A stretch of 7,422 bases of DNA from Planctomycetia bacterium (GCA_010027105.1 RGVT01000129.1:1-7422), one strand, 5' to 3'. Counted from the first letter of the stretch, positions 1 to 6,197 are shown. Numbers and translations are program-made. Notes: generated by a model not told the origin, from the sequence alone.

Positions 1-2
1 AG

Positions 3-1394
3 CTCGAGGGCGTGCAGGCGCCGCAGCTCACGGTGGAGAAGCGCGGGCCGCGCGAGGTGCAGGTGGGCAAGTCGGCCCGCTACGAGATCCTCGTGCGCAA
101 CGTCGGCTCGGCGACCGCCCACGACGTGGTGCTCCGCGACAGCGTCCCCTACGGCGCCGCGCTCGTCACCACGACGCCCCCCGCGAGCCCCGTGAACCCG
201 GCCGCCGGCGGACCGCCGGGCGACCTGGCATGGGTGCTCGGCTCGCTTCCACCCGGCGGCCAGGCCCGCGTCGCGATGGAGGTGATGCCGAAACTCGAGG
301 GGGACATCGGCAGCGTCGCCAGCGTCGCGTTCCGCGCCGACGCCTCGATCCGCTCGCGGGCCACCAAGCCCGACCTGCGGATCGACGCGGCCGACCCGAA
401 GCCGGTGCTCATCGGCCGCGACGTCAGGCTGCCGATCACGATCACCAACCCCGGCACCGGCCTGGCCACGGGCGTCGTGCTCGAGGGCCTGCTGCCCGAC
501 GCGCTCACGCATCGGGCCGGCCGGGAGCTCGAGTTCGACGTCGGCCAGCTGCAGCCGGGCGCCTCGCGCACGATCGAGCTGTCGCTCGGCTCGACCGGGC
601 CCGGCGCGCACCCGCTGCGGCTCCTGGCCCGGGCCGACGGCGGGATCGAGGCGGAGCGGATCGTGAAGGTGGAGATCACGGCGCCCGCGCTCGAGATCGC
701 GGCCGAGATGCCGGCCCGCCGCTACCTGCAGCGGCCCGCCGTGTGCACGATCGCCATGACCAACGCCGGCACCGCGCCGGCGAAGTCGGTGGAACTCGCG
801 GCCCAGCTGCCGGCCGGCGTGAAGTTCGTGCGGGCCAACAACTCCGGCTACTACGACGAGCGCACGCACCGCGTGCTCTGGAACCTCGAGGAGCTCCCGG
901 CCGGTGAACGCGGCACGGTGGAGCTCGTCGTGATGCCGGTCGATCTCGGACCGCAGAAGATCGCCGCGGCGGCCCGCTCGGCCGACGGCCTCTCCGACCA
1001 GCTCGCCCACACGATCGAGGTCGAGGGGCTCGCGGCCGTCACCTTCGACGTGGCCGACAGCGAGGATCCGATCGAGGTCTCGGGCCTCACCGAATACGTG
1101 ATCCGCGTGGGCAACCAGGGCACGAAGGCGGCCAGCGGCGTGCGCGTCGCGGCCACGATCCTGGGCGAGATGGAGCCGGTGGAGGCGAAGGGGCCGGCCG
1201 GCCATCGCATCGACAATCTCACGGTGTCGTTCGAGCCCTTGGCGCGGCTCGCGCCCACGGAGGAGGCCGTCTACCGGATTCGCGTCCGCGGCCATCGCCC
1301 CGGCGACCAGCGGGTGCAGGTGCAGCTCACCACCGACGACCATCCGGCCCCGATCACCAAGGAAGAGATCACGCGGGTCTACGCCGACCGGTGA
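3..1394 (+). CDS. Partial DUF11-like repeat protein, probable surface/exported protein (5' end outside window)
   Basis: The reading frame is open to the left edge (visible residues begin LEGVQAPQLTVEKRG), so the GTG at 12 is probably internal and the N-terminus, with any signal peptide, is missing. Counting from that GTG, the 460 residues contain four tandem Ig-like/DUF11-type beta-sandwich repeats. Each carries the hallmark N-x-G-(x3)-A-x-x-V near the start of the repeat: NVGSATAHDVV (30-40), NPGTGLATGVV (146-156), NAGTAPAKSVE (251-261) and NQGTKAASGVR (368-378), a spacing of about 105-117 residues. Each repeat then runs into an 'L-x-P-G/A' turn (LPPGGQ, LQPGAS, LPAGER, LAPTEE). Such repeats are common in large secreted or cell-surface planctomycete proteins and are thought to act as structural or adhesive modules; no catalytic motif is visible. 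The C-terminus (YADR) shows no membrane anchor or LPxTG. The gene converges on pheT with 33 bp between stop codons and is unrelated to that operon. The repeat assignment is firm; the biological role is unknown. Confidence 0.85.
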   Translation, partial: LEGVQAPQLTVEKRGPREVQVGKSARYEILVRNVGSATAHDVVLRDSVPYGAALVTTTPPASPVNPAAGGPPGDLAWVLGSLPPGGQARVAMEVMPKLEGDIGSVASVAFRADASIRSRATKPDLRIDAADPKPVLIGRDVRLPITITNPGTGLATGVVLEGLLPDALTHRAGRELEFDVGQLQPGASRTIELSLGSTGPGAHPLRLLARADGGIEAERIVKVEITAPALEIAAEMPARRYLQRPAVCTIAMTNAGTAPAKSVELAAQLPAGVKFVRANNSGYYDERTHRVLWNLEELPAGERGTVELVVMPVDLGPQKIAAAARSADGLSDQLAHTIEVEGLAAVTFDVADSEDPIEVSGLTEYVIRVGNQGTKAASGVRVAATILGEMEPVEAKGPAGHRIDNLTVSFEPLARLAPTEEAVYRIRVRGHRPGDQRVQVQLTTDDHPAPITKEEITRVYADR

Positions 1395-1427
1395 TCCGCG
1401 GGGCGAGCGTCCGGCGAAAAGCCGAGG

Positions 1428-3491
1428 TCACGAGCGGAGTGTGGCGCCGACGGCGCGGCCGCAGGCTTCGACGACCGCCTGCACGACGCGGTTGGCCTCG
1501 TCGCCCGAGAGCGTGCCTGAGTCGCTCCGCAGGCGGAGCGTCACGACCACGCTCTTTCTCCCCGCGCCGAGCCGCTCGGCATCCTGCCACACCTGCACGA
1601 GCCGGCAGTGCTCGAGGAGCGGGCCGGCGGCGGTGCGGATCGCGGCGGCGATGTCGGCCCACGGCACCGTGTCGGCCACCACGAGATTGACGTCGCGCTC
1701 CACGGCCGGAAAGTCGCTGGGGCGGTGCAGCTTCCGGTCGCGGCCCACCGCGAACTCGAGCCTGTCGAGCCGGATCTCCGCCCCGGCCGCGGTGCCGTCG
1801 AGGCCGGCCGCCGCGAGGAGCGCGGAGGAAAACTCGCCGATCACGGCGATCCGTTCGGCCGCAGCGGGGCCGCGGGCCAGCAGCACCTCCGCGGCCCGGC
1901 CGCGGGCGAAGAGCTCGTGGTCGAGCGGCCGGCAGGTCGTCTGCCCGCCCGCCCCGGCCACGCCCAGCCGCTCGAGCACCGCCTCGACGCAGCCCTTGGC
2001 GGCGAAGAAGCCGCCCCCCGTCACGAATGCCACGAGCAGCGGCTCCTCGACGGGTGAGTCGCCGCCGCGATCCGCGTTGCCCACGTACGCCCGCGCCACC
2101 TCGAAGAGTTCGCCGTGCGGGGCGCCGGCCGCCACGTTGCCGGCCCGCGCCTCCACGAGGCTCGGCAGCAGCGTGCGCCGCAGCCGGTCGGCCCCGCGCA
2201 CGAGCGCCGGCCGCACCTCGAGCGCCGTCGCGCCGCCCCACGGCCCGGCCGCGGCCTCCAGTCTCCCGCTCACCACGCTCCGCGTCAGCGCCTCGCAGAA
2301 CCCCGCCCCCACGAGCACCCCCGAGGCCGCCCGCACCGTCTCCTCGCGGGCCGGGCGTTCGACGGGCCGCGCCGTGATCGGGAGGTTCTCCGGCACCCGG
2401 CCGTAGCCCTCGATCCGGGCGATCTCCTCGACGAGGTCGATCTCGCGGGTCACGTCGCGCCGCCACGTGGGCGCCCGCCACGCGGCCGGCTCACCCGACC
2501 CTTCGCCGCCGCGGCTGGTGTCCACGAAGCCGAGGCCTGCGAGGATCGCGTGCTCGCGCGCGGCCGGGATCGCGACGCCGAGCACCTCCGCCACGCGCCC
2601 GGGCCGCAGCGCGATCGTGGCCTGAGTGCCCGCCGGTGAGCCGGCCGTCGCCACGCCCTGCTCGAGCGTGCCGCCGGCAAGTTCAAGAATGAGAGCGGCG
2701 GCCCGCAGGCTCGCCCACTCGACCGCGGCCGGATCGGGCCCGCGCTCGAAGCGATACGACGACGCGCTGGCGAGCACGAGCCCCCGGGCCGCCGCCCGCA
2801 CCGCCAGCGGCGCGAACTGCGCCGATTCGAGCAGCAGGTCGGTCGTCGCGGGGCGGATCTCCGTGTCGGCCCCGCCCATCACGCCGGCCAGCGCCACCGG
2901 CCGCTCGGCGTCGGCGATCACGCACATCCGCGGCGTGAGCGAGTAGGTCTTGTGATTGATCGCGGTGAAGGGCTCGCCGTCGGCCGCGTGCCGCACCACG
3001 ATCCGGCCGCCCCGCAGGCTCGCGAGGTCGAAGGCGTGGAGCGGCTGGCCGCACTCGAGCATCACGTAGTTGGTGACGTCGACCACGTTGTTGACGCTCT
3101 CCACGCCCACGGTCGCCAGCCGGTCGACGAGCCACTTCGGGCTCGGGCCGACGCGCACGCCGCGGATCACCCGCGCCGAGTAGAACGGGCAGGCGTCGGC
3201 CGCGTGGATCTCGACGGCCACGCTCTCGGTCGCCTTTTCCGCCCCCTCGGGCGGCCGCGGATCGGGCACGTGCAGCGGCAGGCCGAAGAGCACGGCCGCC
3301 TCCCGGGCCACGCCGATGTGCCCGAGGCAGTCGGGCCGGTTGCTCGTGACCTCGATCTCGAGCGCCGTGTCGGCCCCCACCCGCGCGGTCGACTCGTGAT
3401 TGAGCCCCGCCATGAGCAGCCTCTCGGCCAGCGCGTCGGGCGTCGCCGGGACCTGCACGTAATCAGCGAGCCAGTCGAGGGAGATGATCAT
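1428..3491 (-). CDS. pheT: Phenylalanyl-tRNA synthetase beta subunit, short form lacking the N-terminal tRNA-binding (EMAP/OB) domain
   Basis: Cytoplasmic beta subunit of the (alpha-beta)2 enzyme that charges tRNA-Phe; in this family the beta chain edits mis-charged Tyr-tRNA and contributes tRNA contacts. It is 687 residues long (E. coli about 795). Visible order: B1 start MIISLDWLADYV, then directly TSNRPDCLGHIGVARE (49-64) where most bacterial PheT have about 110 residues of EMAP/OB fold; B3/B4 editing domain about 100-275 with VVDVTNYV (136-143), GQPLHAFD (148-155), VMGGADTEI (204-212), LLLESAQF (219-226) and SSYRFERGPDP (244-254); B5 about 290-370 with the DLVEEIARIEGYGRVPE stretch (352-368), which carries Mg-binding acidic residues in the family; degenerate synthetase-like core about 380-580; C-terminal anticodon-binding FDX-ACB domain with HRPSDFPAVERDVNLVV (589-605). 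The ATG is preceded by AAGG at 3500-3503, 8 nt away, which fits the start. It lies 138 bp downstream of pheS and is the last operon gene. Identity is certain; the missing domain is read directly from the sequence. Confidence 0.97.
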   Translation of the reverse strand: MIISLDWLADYVQVPATPDALAERLLMAGLNHESTARVGADTALEIEVTSNRPDCLGHIGVAREAAVLFGLPLHVPDPRPPEGAEKATESVAVEIHAADACPFYSARVIRGVRVGPSPKWLVDRLATVGVESVNNVVDVTNYVMLECGQPLHAFDLASLRGGRIVVRHAADGEPFTAINHKTYSLTPRMCVIADAERPVALAGVMGGADTEIRPATTDLLLESAQFAPLAVRAAARGLVLASASSYRFERGPDPAAVEWASLRAAALILELAGGTLEQGVATAGSPAGTQATIALRPGRVAEVLGVAIPAAREHAILAGLGFVDTSRGGEGSGEPAAWRAPTWRRDVTREIDLVEEIARIEGYGRVPENLPITARPVERPAREETVRAASGVLVGAGFCEALTRSVVSGRLEAAAGPWGGATALEVRPALVRGADRLRRTLLPSLVEARAGNVAAGAPHGELFEVARAYVGNADRGGDSPVEEPLLVAFVTGGGFFAAKGCVEAVLERLGVAGAGGQTTCRPLDHELFARGRAAEVLLARGPAAAERIAVIGEFSSALLAAAGLDGTAAGAEIRLDRLEFAVGRDRKLHRPSDFPAVERDVNLVVADTVPWADIAAAIRTAAGPLLEHCRLVQVWQDAERLGAGRKSVVVTLRLRSDSGTLSGDEANRVVQAVVEACGRAVGATLRS

Positions 3492-3526
3492 GCGATTGGC
3501 CTTAGCCCCTCACAATTCGAGGCGCA

Positions 3527-3597
3527 GGGGGAGTCGGCGAACGCTTCCCGAACGAGGGCCGCTGCGGCCTGAGTGAGGAGACTTTTGCCGCTCCCCC
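3527..3597. repeat. Long bulged inverted repeat with nested palindrome in the pheS-pheT spacer
   Basis: Within the 138-bp spacer (3492-3629), GGGGGAG-t-CGGC at 3527-3538 is complementary to GCCGCTCCCCC at 3587-3597, an 11-bp stem with one bulged base. Nested inside is the near-perfect palindrome GGCCGCTGCGGCC (3557-3569). CGAACG also occurs twice in direct orientation (3538-3543 and 3549-3554). No U-run follows on either strand, so this is not a standard terminator. It could be an mRNA structure controlling pheT relative to pheS, or a copy of a dispersed intergenic repeat; I cannot tell which. The pairing is directly seen; the function is inferred. Confidence 0.6.
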
Positions 3598-3629
3598 GTA
3601 GCCGGGCGATCTCGGTGCGGTTTCAGGTT

Positions 3630-4643
3630 TCAAAACTGCTCCAGGAATCTGACGTCGTTGCGGTAAAAATCGCGGATGTCGGCGACGCCGTAGCGGCGGG
3701 CGGCGATCCGCTCCACGCCGAGGCCGAACGCGAAGCCCGACACCTCGTCGGGATCGTAGCCCACGGCCCGGAGCACGGCGGGATCGACCATGCCGGCGCC
3801 CCCCATCTCGACCCACCGGCCGCCCCACTCCATGTCGACCTCCACGCTCGGCTCCGTGAACGGGAAGAACGACGGCCGGAACCGCACGTGCACGTCGCCG
3901 CCGAGGAAGCTCGAGGCGAACAGGCGCAGCACGCTCTTGAGGTGCGCCATCGTCGTGCCCGGCTCCACGTACAGGCCCTCCACCTGGTGGAACATCGGGT
4001 AGTGCGTGGCGTCGGCCGTGTCGGGCCGGTAGACGCGGCCGAGCGACACGATCCGCAGCGGCGGCTTTCGCGCCTCCATCACGCGGATCTGCACGGTGCT
4101 CGTCTGCGACCGCAGGAGGAGCGGGTCGGCCCCGCGGGCCACGGCGAGGTAGAAGTTGTCGAGCGGATCGCGGGCCGGATGCTCGGGCGGGATCGCCAGG
4201 GCCTCGAAGTTGTGCCACTGGTCCTCGACCTCCGGTCCGTCGACGCTCTCGAAACCGAGCCGCCCCATGATCTCCTGCACGCGGCGGATCGTCTGCGTGA
4301 TCGGGTGCAGATGGCCGAGCCGCACCGCCTCACCCGGCAGCGTGACGTCGATCGCCTCGGCCGCCGCCACGGCCCCGGTCATGCGGGCCTGCGCCGCCTC
4401 GAGCGCCGCCGCGACGGCCTGCTTGGCCTCGTTGAAGTGCTTTCCGCCGGCCGGCTTGTCGGGCCCGGCCAGGCCGCCGAGCAGTTTCTGGAGCGCCTTC
4501 AGCCGGCCGCTCTTGGCGCCGAGGAACTCCACCCGGGCCCGCTCCACCGCGTCGGCATCACCGGCCGTGGCCAGCGTCCCGACCGCGTCGGCCTTGAGGC
4601 GGTCGAGTTCGGCGAGGAACGAATCGAGCGCGACCGTTGACAC
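3630..4643 (-). CDS. pheS: Phenylalanyl-tRNA synthetase alpha subunit
   Basis: Catalytic subunit of the (alpha-beta)2 class II synthetase: activates phenylalanine with ATP and transfers it to tRNA-Phe, in the cytoplasm with PheT. It has 337 residues, the normal bacterial size. An N-terminal coiled coil (about 1-95, including KSGRLKALQKLLGGL) binds tRNA in the family; the catalytic core follows: motif 1 region GFESVDGPEVEDQWHNFEAL (130-149), RSQTSTVQIRVM (178-189), motif 2 region FHQVEGLYVEPG (218-229), RPSFFPFTEPSVEVD (256-270), GMVDPAVLRAVGYDP (284-298) and motif 3 GFAFGLGVERIA (303-314), where the alanine of GFAFG lines the amino-acid pocket in the family. It ends in the typical NDVRFLEQF. 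The start is GTG at 4641-4643; no other start codon fits the usual N-terminus. Only 4 bp separate it from the rplT stop, and the best Shine-Dalgarno (GAGG, 4646-4649) overlaps that stop, suggesting translational coupling to rplT. Confidence 0.97.
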   Translation of the reverse strand: MSTVALDSFLAELDRLKADAVGTLATAGDADAVERARVEFLGAKSGRLKALQKLLGGLAGPDKPAGGKHFNEAKQAVAAALEAAQARMTGAVAAAEAIDVTLPGEAVRLGHLHPITQTIRRVQEIMGRLGFESVDGPEVEDQWHNFEALAIPPEHPARDPLDNFYLAVARGADPLLLRSQTSTVQIRVMEARKPPLRIVSLGRVYRPDTADATHYPMFHQVEGLYVEPGTTMAHLKSVLRLFASSFLGGDVHVRFRPSFFPFTEPSVEVDMEWGGRWVEMGGAGMVDPAVLRAVGYDPDEVSGFAFGLGVERIAARRYGVADIRDFYRNDVRFLEQF

Positions 4644-4650
4644 AGCCTCA
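4644..4650 (-). promoter_or_regulatory. rplT stop / pheS Shine-Dalgarno overlap
   Basis: On the minus strand the junction reads TGAGGCT-GTG: the TGA ends rplT, the overlapping GAGG resembles a ribosome-binding site, and the GTG starts pheS. Only two bases separate GAGG from the start codon, which is short for independent initiation. Ribosomes finishing rplT are therefore likely to restart on pheS. The overlap is seen directly; the coupling is inferred. Confidence 0.55.
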
Positions 4651-5025
4651 CGCGACCGCGGCCGGCTCCGGCAGGCCGAGCGCCTTCCGCACCTGCTCCG
4701 CGACGGCGTCGAAGCCGGTGGGGTCGAGCACGGCCATCTCGGCGAGCGTCCGCCGATCGAGTTCGCTGCCGATCTTCTCGAGCCCGGCGATGAACTGGCT
4801 GTAGCGGATCCCGCGCTCGCGCGCCGCGGCGTTGATCCGCACGATCCACAGCCGGCGGAAGTCGCGCTTCTTGCGCCGCCGGTCGCGGCGGGCGTAGACG
4901 CCGGCCCGAATGATCGATTCCTTGGCGGTGCGAAGCAGCCGCCGCCGGCCGCCGACCGATCCCTTCACCCGCTTGAACAGCCGCTTCTTGGCCCGCAGCC
5001 GGGGGACGACGCTCTTGGTACGCAT
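4648..5025 (-). CDS. rplT: 50S ribosomal protein L20
   Basis: L20 binds 23S rRNA early in 50S assembly and, in both E. coli and Bacillus, represses its own operon by binding mRNA. It has 125 residues, slightly longer than the usual 117-119 because of a C-terminal tail (GLPEPAAVA). Visible family features are the basic N-terminal extension (MRTKSVVPRLRAKKRLFKRVKG), the block AKESIIRAGVYARRDRRRKK (34-53), RDFRRLWIVRINAAARERG (54-72), YSQFIAGLEKIGSELDRRTL (75-94) and LAEMAVLDPTGF (94-105). The ATG start is supported by GAAGG at 5035-5039, 9 nt upstream. Unlike in most bacteria it is separated from rpmI by 430 bp of repeat-rich DNA, and a possible attenuator ends about 45 nt before the start. pheS follows after 4 bp. 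Confidence 0.98.
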   Translation of the reverse strand: MRTKSVVPRLRAKKRLFKRVKGSVGGRRRLLRTAKESIIRAGVYARRDRRRKKRDFRRLWIVRINAAARERGIRYSQFIAGLEKIGSELDRRTLAEMAVLDPTGFDAVAEQVRKALGLPEPAAVA

Positions 5026-5069
5026 GACGCTCTGCCTTCGATGGATCCGGGAAGCCCACTACTGTCGCC

Positions 5070-5115
5070 AAAAACCACCGGAATGCAAGGGCAGACCCGA
5101 TTCCGGCCGCGGAAT
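5070..5115 (-). promoter_or_regulatory. Candidate transcription attenuator upstream of rplT (two mutually exclusive hairpins plus U-run)
   Basis: Read on the minus strand toward rplT, the first hairpin is ATTCCG-CGGC-CGGAAT (5115-5100, 6-bp stem, 4-nt loop). Its 3' arm is shared with a second hairpin, CCGGAAT (5106-5100) pairing with ATTCCGG (5084-5078): a perfect 7-bp stem with a 15-nt loop that contains GGG and CCC able to pair. This second hairpin is followed by TGG and then TTTTT (5074-5070). The two hairpins cannot form together, which is the layout of an antiterminator/terminator switch. L20 feedback control of this operon is established in other bacteria, so L20 is a natural candidate ligand, but I see no clear match to known L20 sites. 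The U-run begins three bases after the stem, so the terminator would be imperfect. It could be coincidence, or just a degenerate terminator. Confidence 0.4.
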
Positions 5116-5158
5116 TCGAGGCTGCGTTGACCGTTCCGACCTGACTCGCCCGACCCGG

Positions 5159-5273
5159 CTCGTGACTGCCCAGACCGTCATGTGGGACAGGCTTCAGCCT
5201 GTCATGCCTTCTATTGTGGGACAGGCTTCAGCCTGTCATGCCTTCGAGGCGCGCGTTGCCTCGTGACTGCCCA
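5159..5273. repeat. 14-bp direct repeats bracketing the palindromic repeat pair
   Basis: CTCGTGACTGCCCA occurs at 5159-5172 and again, identical, at 5260-5273, 101 bp apart in the same orientation. Between them lie the two palindromic units at 5181-5245. A perfect 14-bp duplication on both sides could be a target-site duplication, an edge of a larger repeat unit, or the scar of a local duplication. It lies in the rpmI-rplT spacer, where no coding gene is visible. Confidence 0.7.
5181..5245. repeat. Two tandem copies of a 31-bp REP-like palindromic unit
   Basis: The unit starts TGTGGGACAGGCTTC and is present twice without mismatch, at 5181-5211 and 5215-5245, separated by TAT. Its core GACAGGCTTCAGCCTGTC (5186-5203 and 5220-5237) is a perfect inverted repeat: 8-bp arms around a 2-base TC centre. 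Each copy ends CATGCCTTC. I recall closely similar palindromes as abundant dispersed intergenic repeats in planctomycete genomes, though I could not check this here. The arrangement resembles REP/BIME elements. It encodes no protein and would be transcribed as strong hairpins between rpmI and rplT. Confidence 0.85.
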
Positions 5274-5286
5274 TTCCAGTTGAGGA

Positions 5287-5425
5287 GGCTTCGGGCCACC
5301 CGTGTCCCTTGAGCCGGCTTTAGCGACCAGCGCAGCCAGGATGGCGCAGCGCCAGTCGCTAGGAGTGAGCGCAGCCCGGAGGGCGCAGCGAACGTCCGGC
5401 GAGAGGGATCGGGTGGCCCGAAGCC
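5287..5425. repeat. 139-bp MITE-like inverted-repeat element with nested hairpins
   Basis: The ends GGCTTCGGGCCACCCG (5287-5302) and CGGGTGGCCCGAAGCC (5410-5425) are perfect 16-bp inverted repeats. Complementarity continues inward imperfectly: TCCCT/AGGGA (5305-5309/5404-5408) and GCCGG/CCGGC (5313-5317/5396-5400). The interior holds a second inverted repeat, TAGCGAC/GTCGCTA (5321-5327/5355-5361), and two 23-bp near-identical direct units at 5329-5351 and 5368-5390. No ORF inside looks real and no flanking target duplication is obvious. It may be a non-autonomous mobile element or a structured-RNA-like dispersed repeat. The symmetry is seen; the class is inferred. Confidence 0.75.
5329..5390. 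repeat. Two 23-bp direct units, each a hairpin, with one compensatory base-pair change
   Basis: The units at 5329-5351 and 5368-5390 match at 21 of 23 positions and lie 39 bp apart. Each folds as a small hairpin around GGA: GCCA-GGA-TGGC (5335-5345) in the first, GCCC-GGA-GGGC (5374-5384) in the second, with flanking GC/GC pairs and one bulged A. The only two differences (5338 A to C, 5342 T to G) lie opposite each other in the stem, so an A-T pair is replaced by C-G and the fold is kept. This suggests selection on structure, although a single covarying pair is limited evidence. Confidence 0.7.
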
Positions 5426-5455
5426 GGTGCGCACAGTCTGGACGATCGCCAAGAC

Positions 5456-5659
5456 TCAGTAGCTGTTGTGCGCGAGCGCTTCGACGATCTTCGGCGTGTC
5501 GACCTTCGCCAGCACGCCGGTGCCGCGGAGGTCACGCTTGCGCTTCGCCGTGAGCCGCACCTGGAGGTGGCTCGTGCCGGCGCGGCGGTGCTTCACCTTG
5601 CCGTTCGCGGTGGTCCGGAAACGCTTCTTCACACCCTTGTGGGTCTTCTGCTTGGGCAC
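5456..5659 (-). CDS. rpmI: 50S ribosomal protein L35
   Basis: Small basic protein of the large ribosomal subunit, 67 residues (family about 64-66). It shows the L35 pattern: PKQKTHKGVKKRFRTTANGK at the N-terminus, KVKHRRAGTSH in the middle, then LTAKRKRDLRGTGVLAKVD and a short C-terminal helix (TPKIVEALAHNSY). The start is GTG at 5657-5659, supported by a strong GAGGAG (5668-5673) 8 nt upstream; starting the protein at PKQKTHKG matches the family. It lies 37 bp after infC. The downstream spacer to rplT is 430 bp instead of the usual few tens. A short stem (AGTCT 5456-5452 with AGACT 5439-5435) begins at the stop codon but has no U-run. Confidence 0.97.
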   Translation of the reverse strand: MPKQKTHKGVKKRFRTTANGKVKHRRAGTSHLQVRLTAKRKRDLRGTGVLAKVDTPKIVEALAHNSY

Positions 5660-5696
5660 TGCTCGCTCTCCTCTGCCGTGAACGTGTGAGGGAAAC

Positions 5697-6197
5697 CTAC
5701 CTGGGCGACAGCGTGCACACCAGCCGGCGGCCCATCTGCTGGGGCGGGGCGTCGATTTTCCCCACCGGGTCGAGCTGCACGAGGATGTTCTTCATCACCC
5801 GCTGCCCCTCGTCGATGTGGGCGAGTTCGCGGCCGCGGAACACCACCGACACGATCACCTTGTCCTTGTGCTGGAGGAAGCCCTTCGCCTGGTTCACCTT
5901 GAACTCGATGTCGTGATCGCCCGTCTTGGGGCGCAGACGGATCTCCTTGGTCTTCGTGTGGTGGACGTGGGTCTTGTGCTGCTTCTTCTTCTGCTGGTAC
6001 TTGAACTTGCCGAAGTCCATGATCCGGCAGACGGGCGGCTTTTCGTTGGGAGCCACCTCCACCAGGTCGAGGCCCGCCTCCCGCGCGCGGGCGAGCGCCT
6101 CGTCGGTCGGGATGATGCCGAGCTGGCCGCCGTCGGCCGAGATCACCCGGATCGGCGAGATCCGGATCTGCTCGTTGATGCGATGCTGTTTCTCGAT
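5697..6197 (-). CDS. infC: Translation initiation factor IF3, with inferred AUC start codon
   Basis: IF3 binds the 30S subunit, prevents premature 50S joining and checks start codon and initiator tRNA. With the start chosen here it is 166 residues (a typical IF3 is 170-180). IF3-N domain about 6-75: HRINEQIRISPIRVI (5-19), DEALARAREAGLDLVEVAPN (32-51), KPPVCRIMDFGKFKYQ (53-68), which includes the family signature RIMDFGKFKYQQKK (58-71). IF3-C domain about 82-166: TKEIRLRPKTGDHD (83-96), KDKVIVSVVFRGREL (111-125), GKIDAPPQQMGRRLVCTLSP (146-165). The first conventional start in frame, GTG at 6144-6146, would delete the conserved HRINEQIRISPIR segment. Upstream of it no ATG, GTG, TTG or CTG exists before the in-frame TGA at 6213-6215. 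The ATC at 6195-6197 sits 8 nt after GGAGG (6206-6210). E. coli infC uses AUU and is thereby autoregulated; the same logic is inferred here. rpmI follows after 37 bp. Confidence 0.93.
   Translation of the reverse strand: MEKQHRINEQIRISPIRVISADGGQLGIIPTDEALARAREAGLDLVEVAPNEKPPVCRIMDFGKFKYQQKKKQHKTHVHHTKTKEIRLRPKTGDHDIEFKVNQAKGFLQHKDKVIVSVVFRGRELAHIDEGQRVMKNILVQLDPVGKIDAPPQQMGRRLVCTLSPR

Noticed and set aside
1395..1427. Possible bidirectional terminator between the convergent repeat-protein gene and pheT (CGGC-GAAAA-GCCG at 1412-1424).
   Set aside because: Only a 4-bp stem and no U-run on either strand; too weak to call.
1441..2406. Long plus-strand and alternative-frame open readings across pheT, pheS and the hypothetical gene (up to several hundred codons).
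   Set aside because: They are low-complexity Arg/Ala/Pro/Ser-rich shadows expected opposite GC-rich genes, and the opposite frames encode clear conserved proteins.
3488..3625. A start-less open frame in the pheS-pheT spacer that reads like a P-loop (GSGKS) and ends on a TGA overlapping the pheT ATG.
   Set aside because: About 43 codons with no ATG, GTG or TTG between the preceding stop and the end; the Walker-like motif comes from the inverted-repeat sequence and is most likely coincidence.
5435..5456. Short hairpin (AGTCT/AGACT) beginning at the rpmI stop codon, considered as a terminator.
   Set aside because: The stem is interrupted and no U-run follows on the minus strand.
5302..5553. 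Plus-strand open frame across the 139-bp repeat element and the end of rpmI.
   Set aside because: Composition follows the repeat, it overlaps rpmI antisense, and there is no convincing ribosome-binding site or family resemblance.
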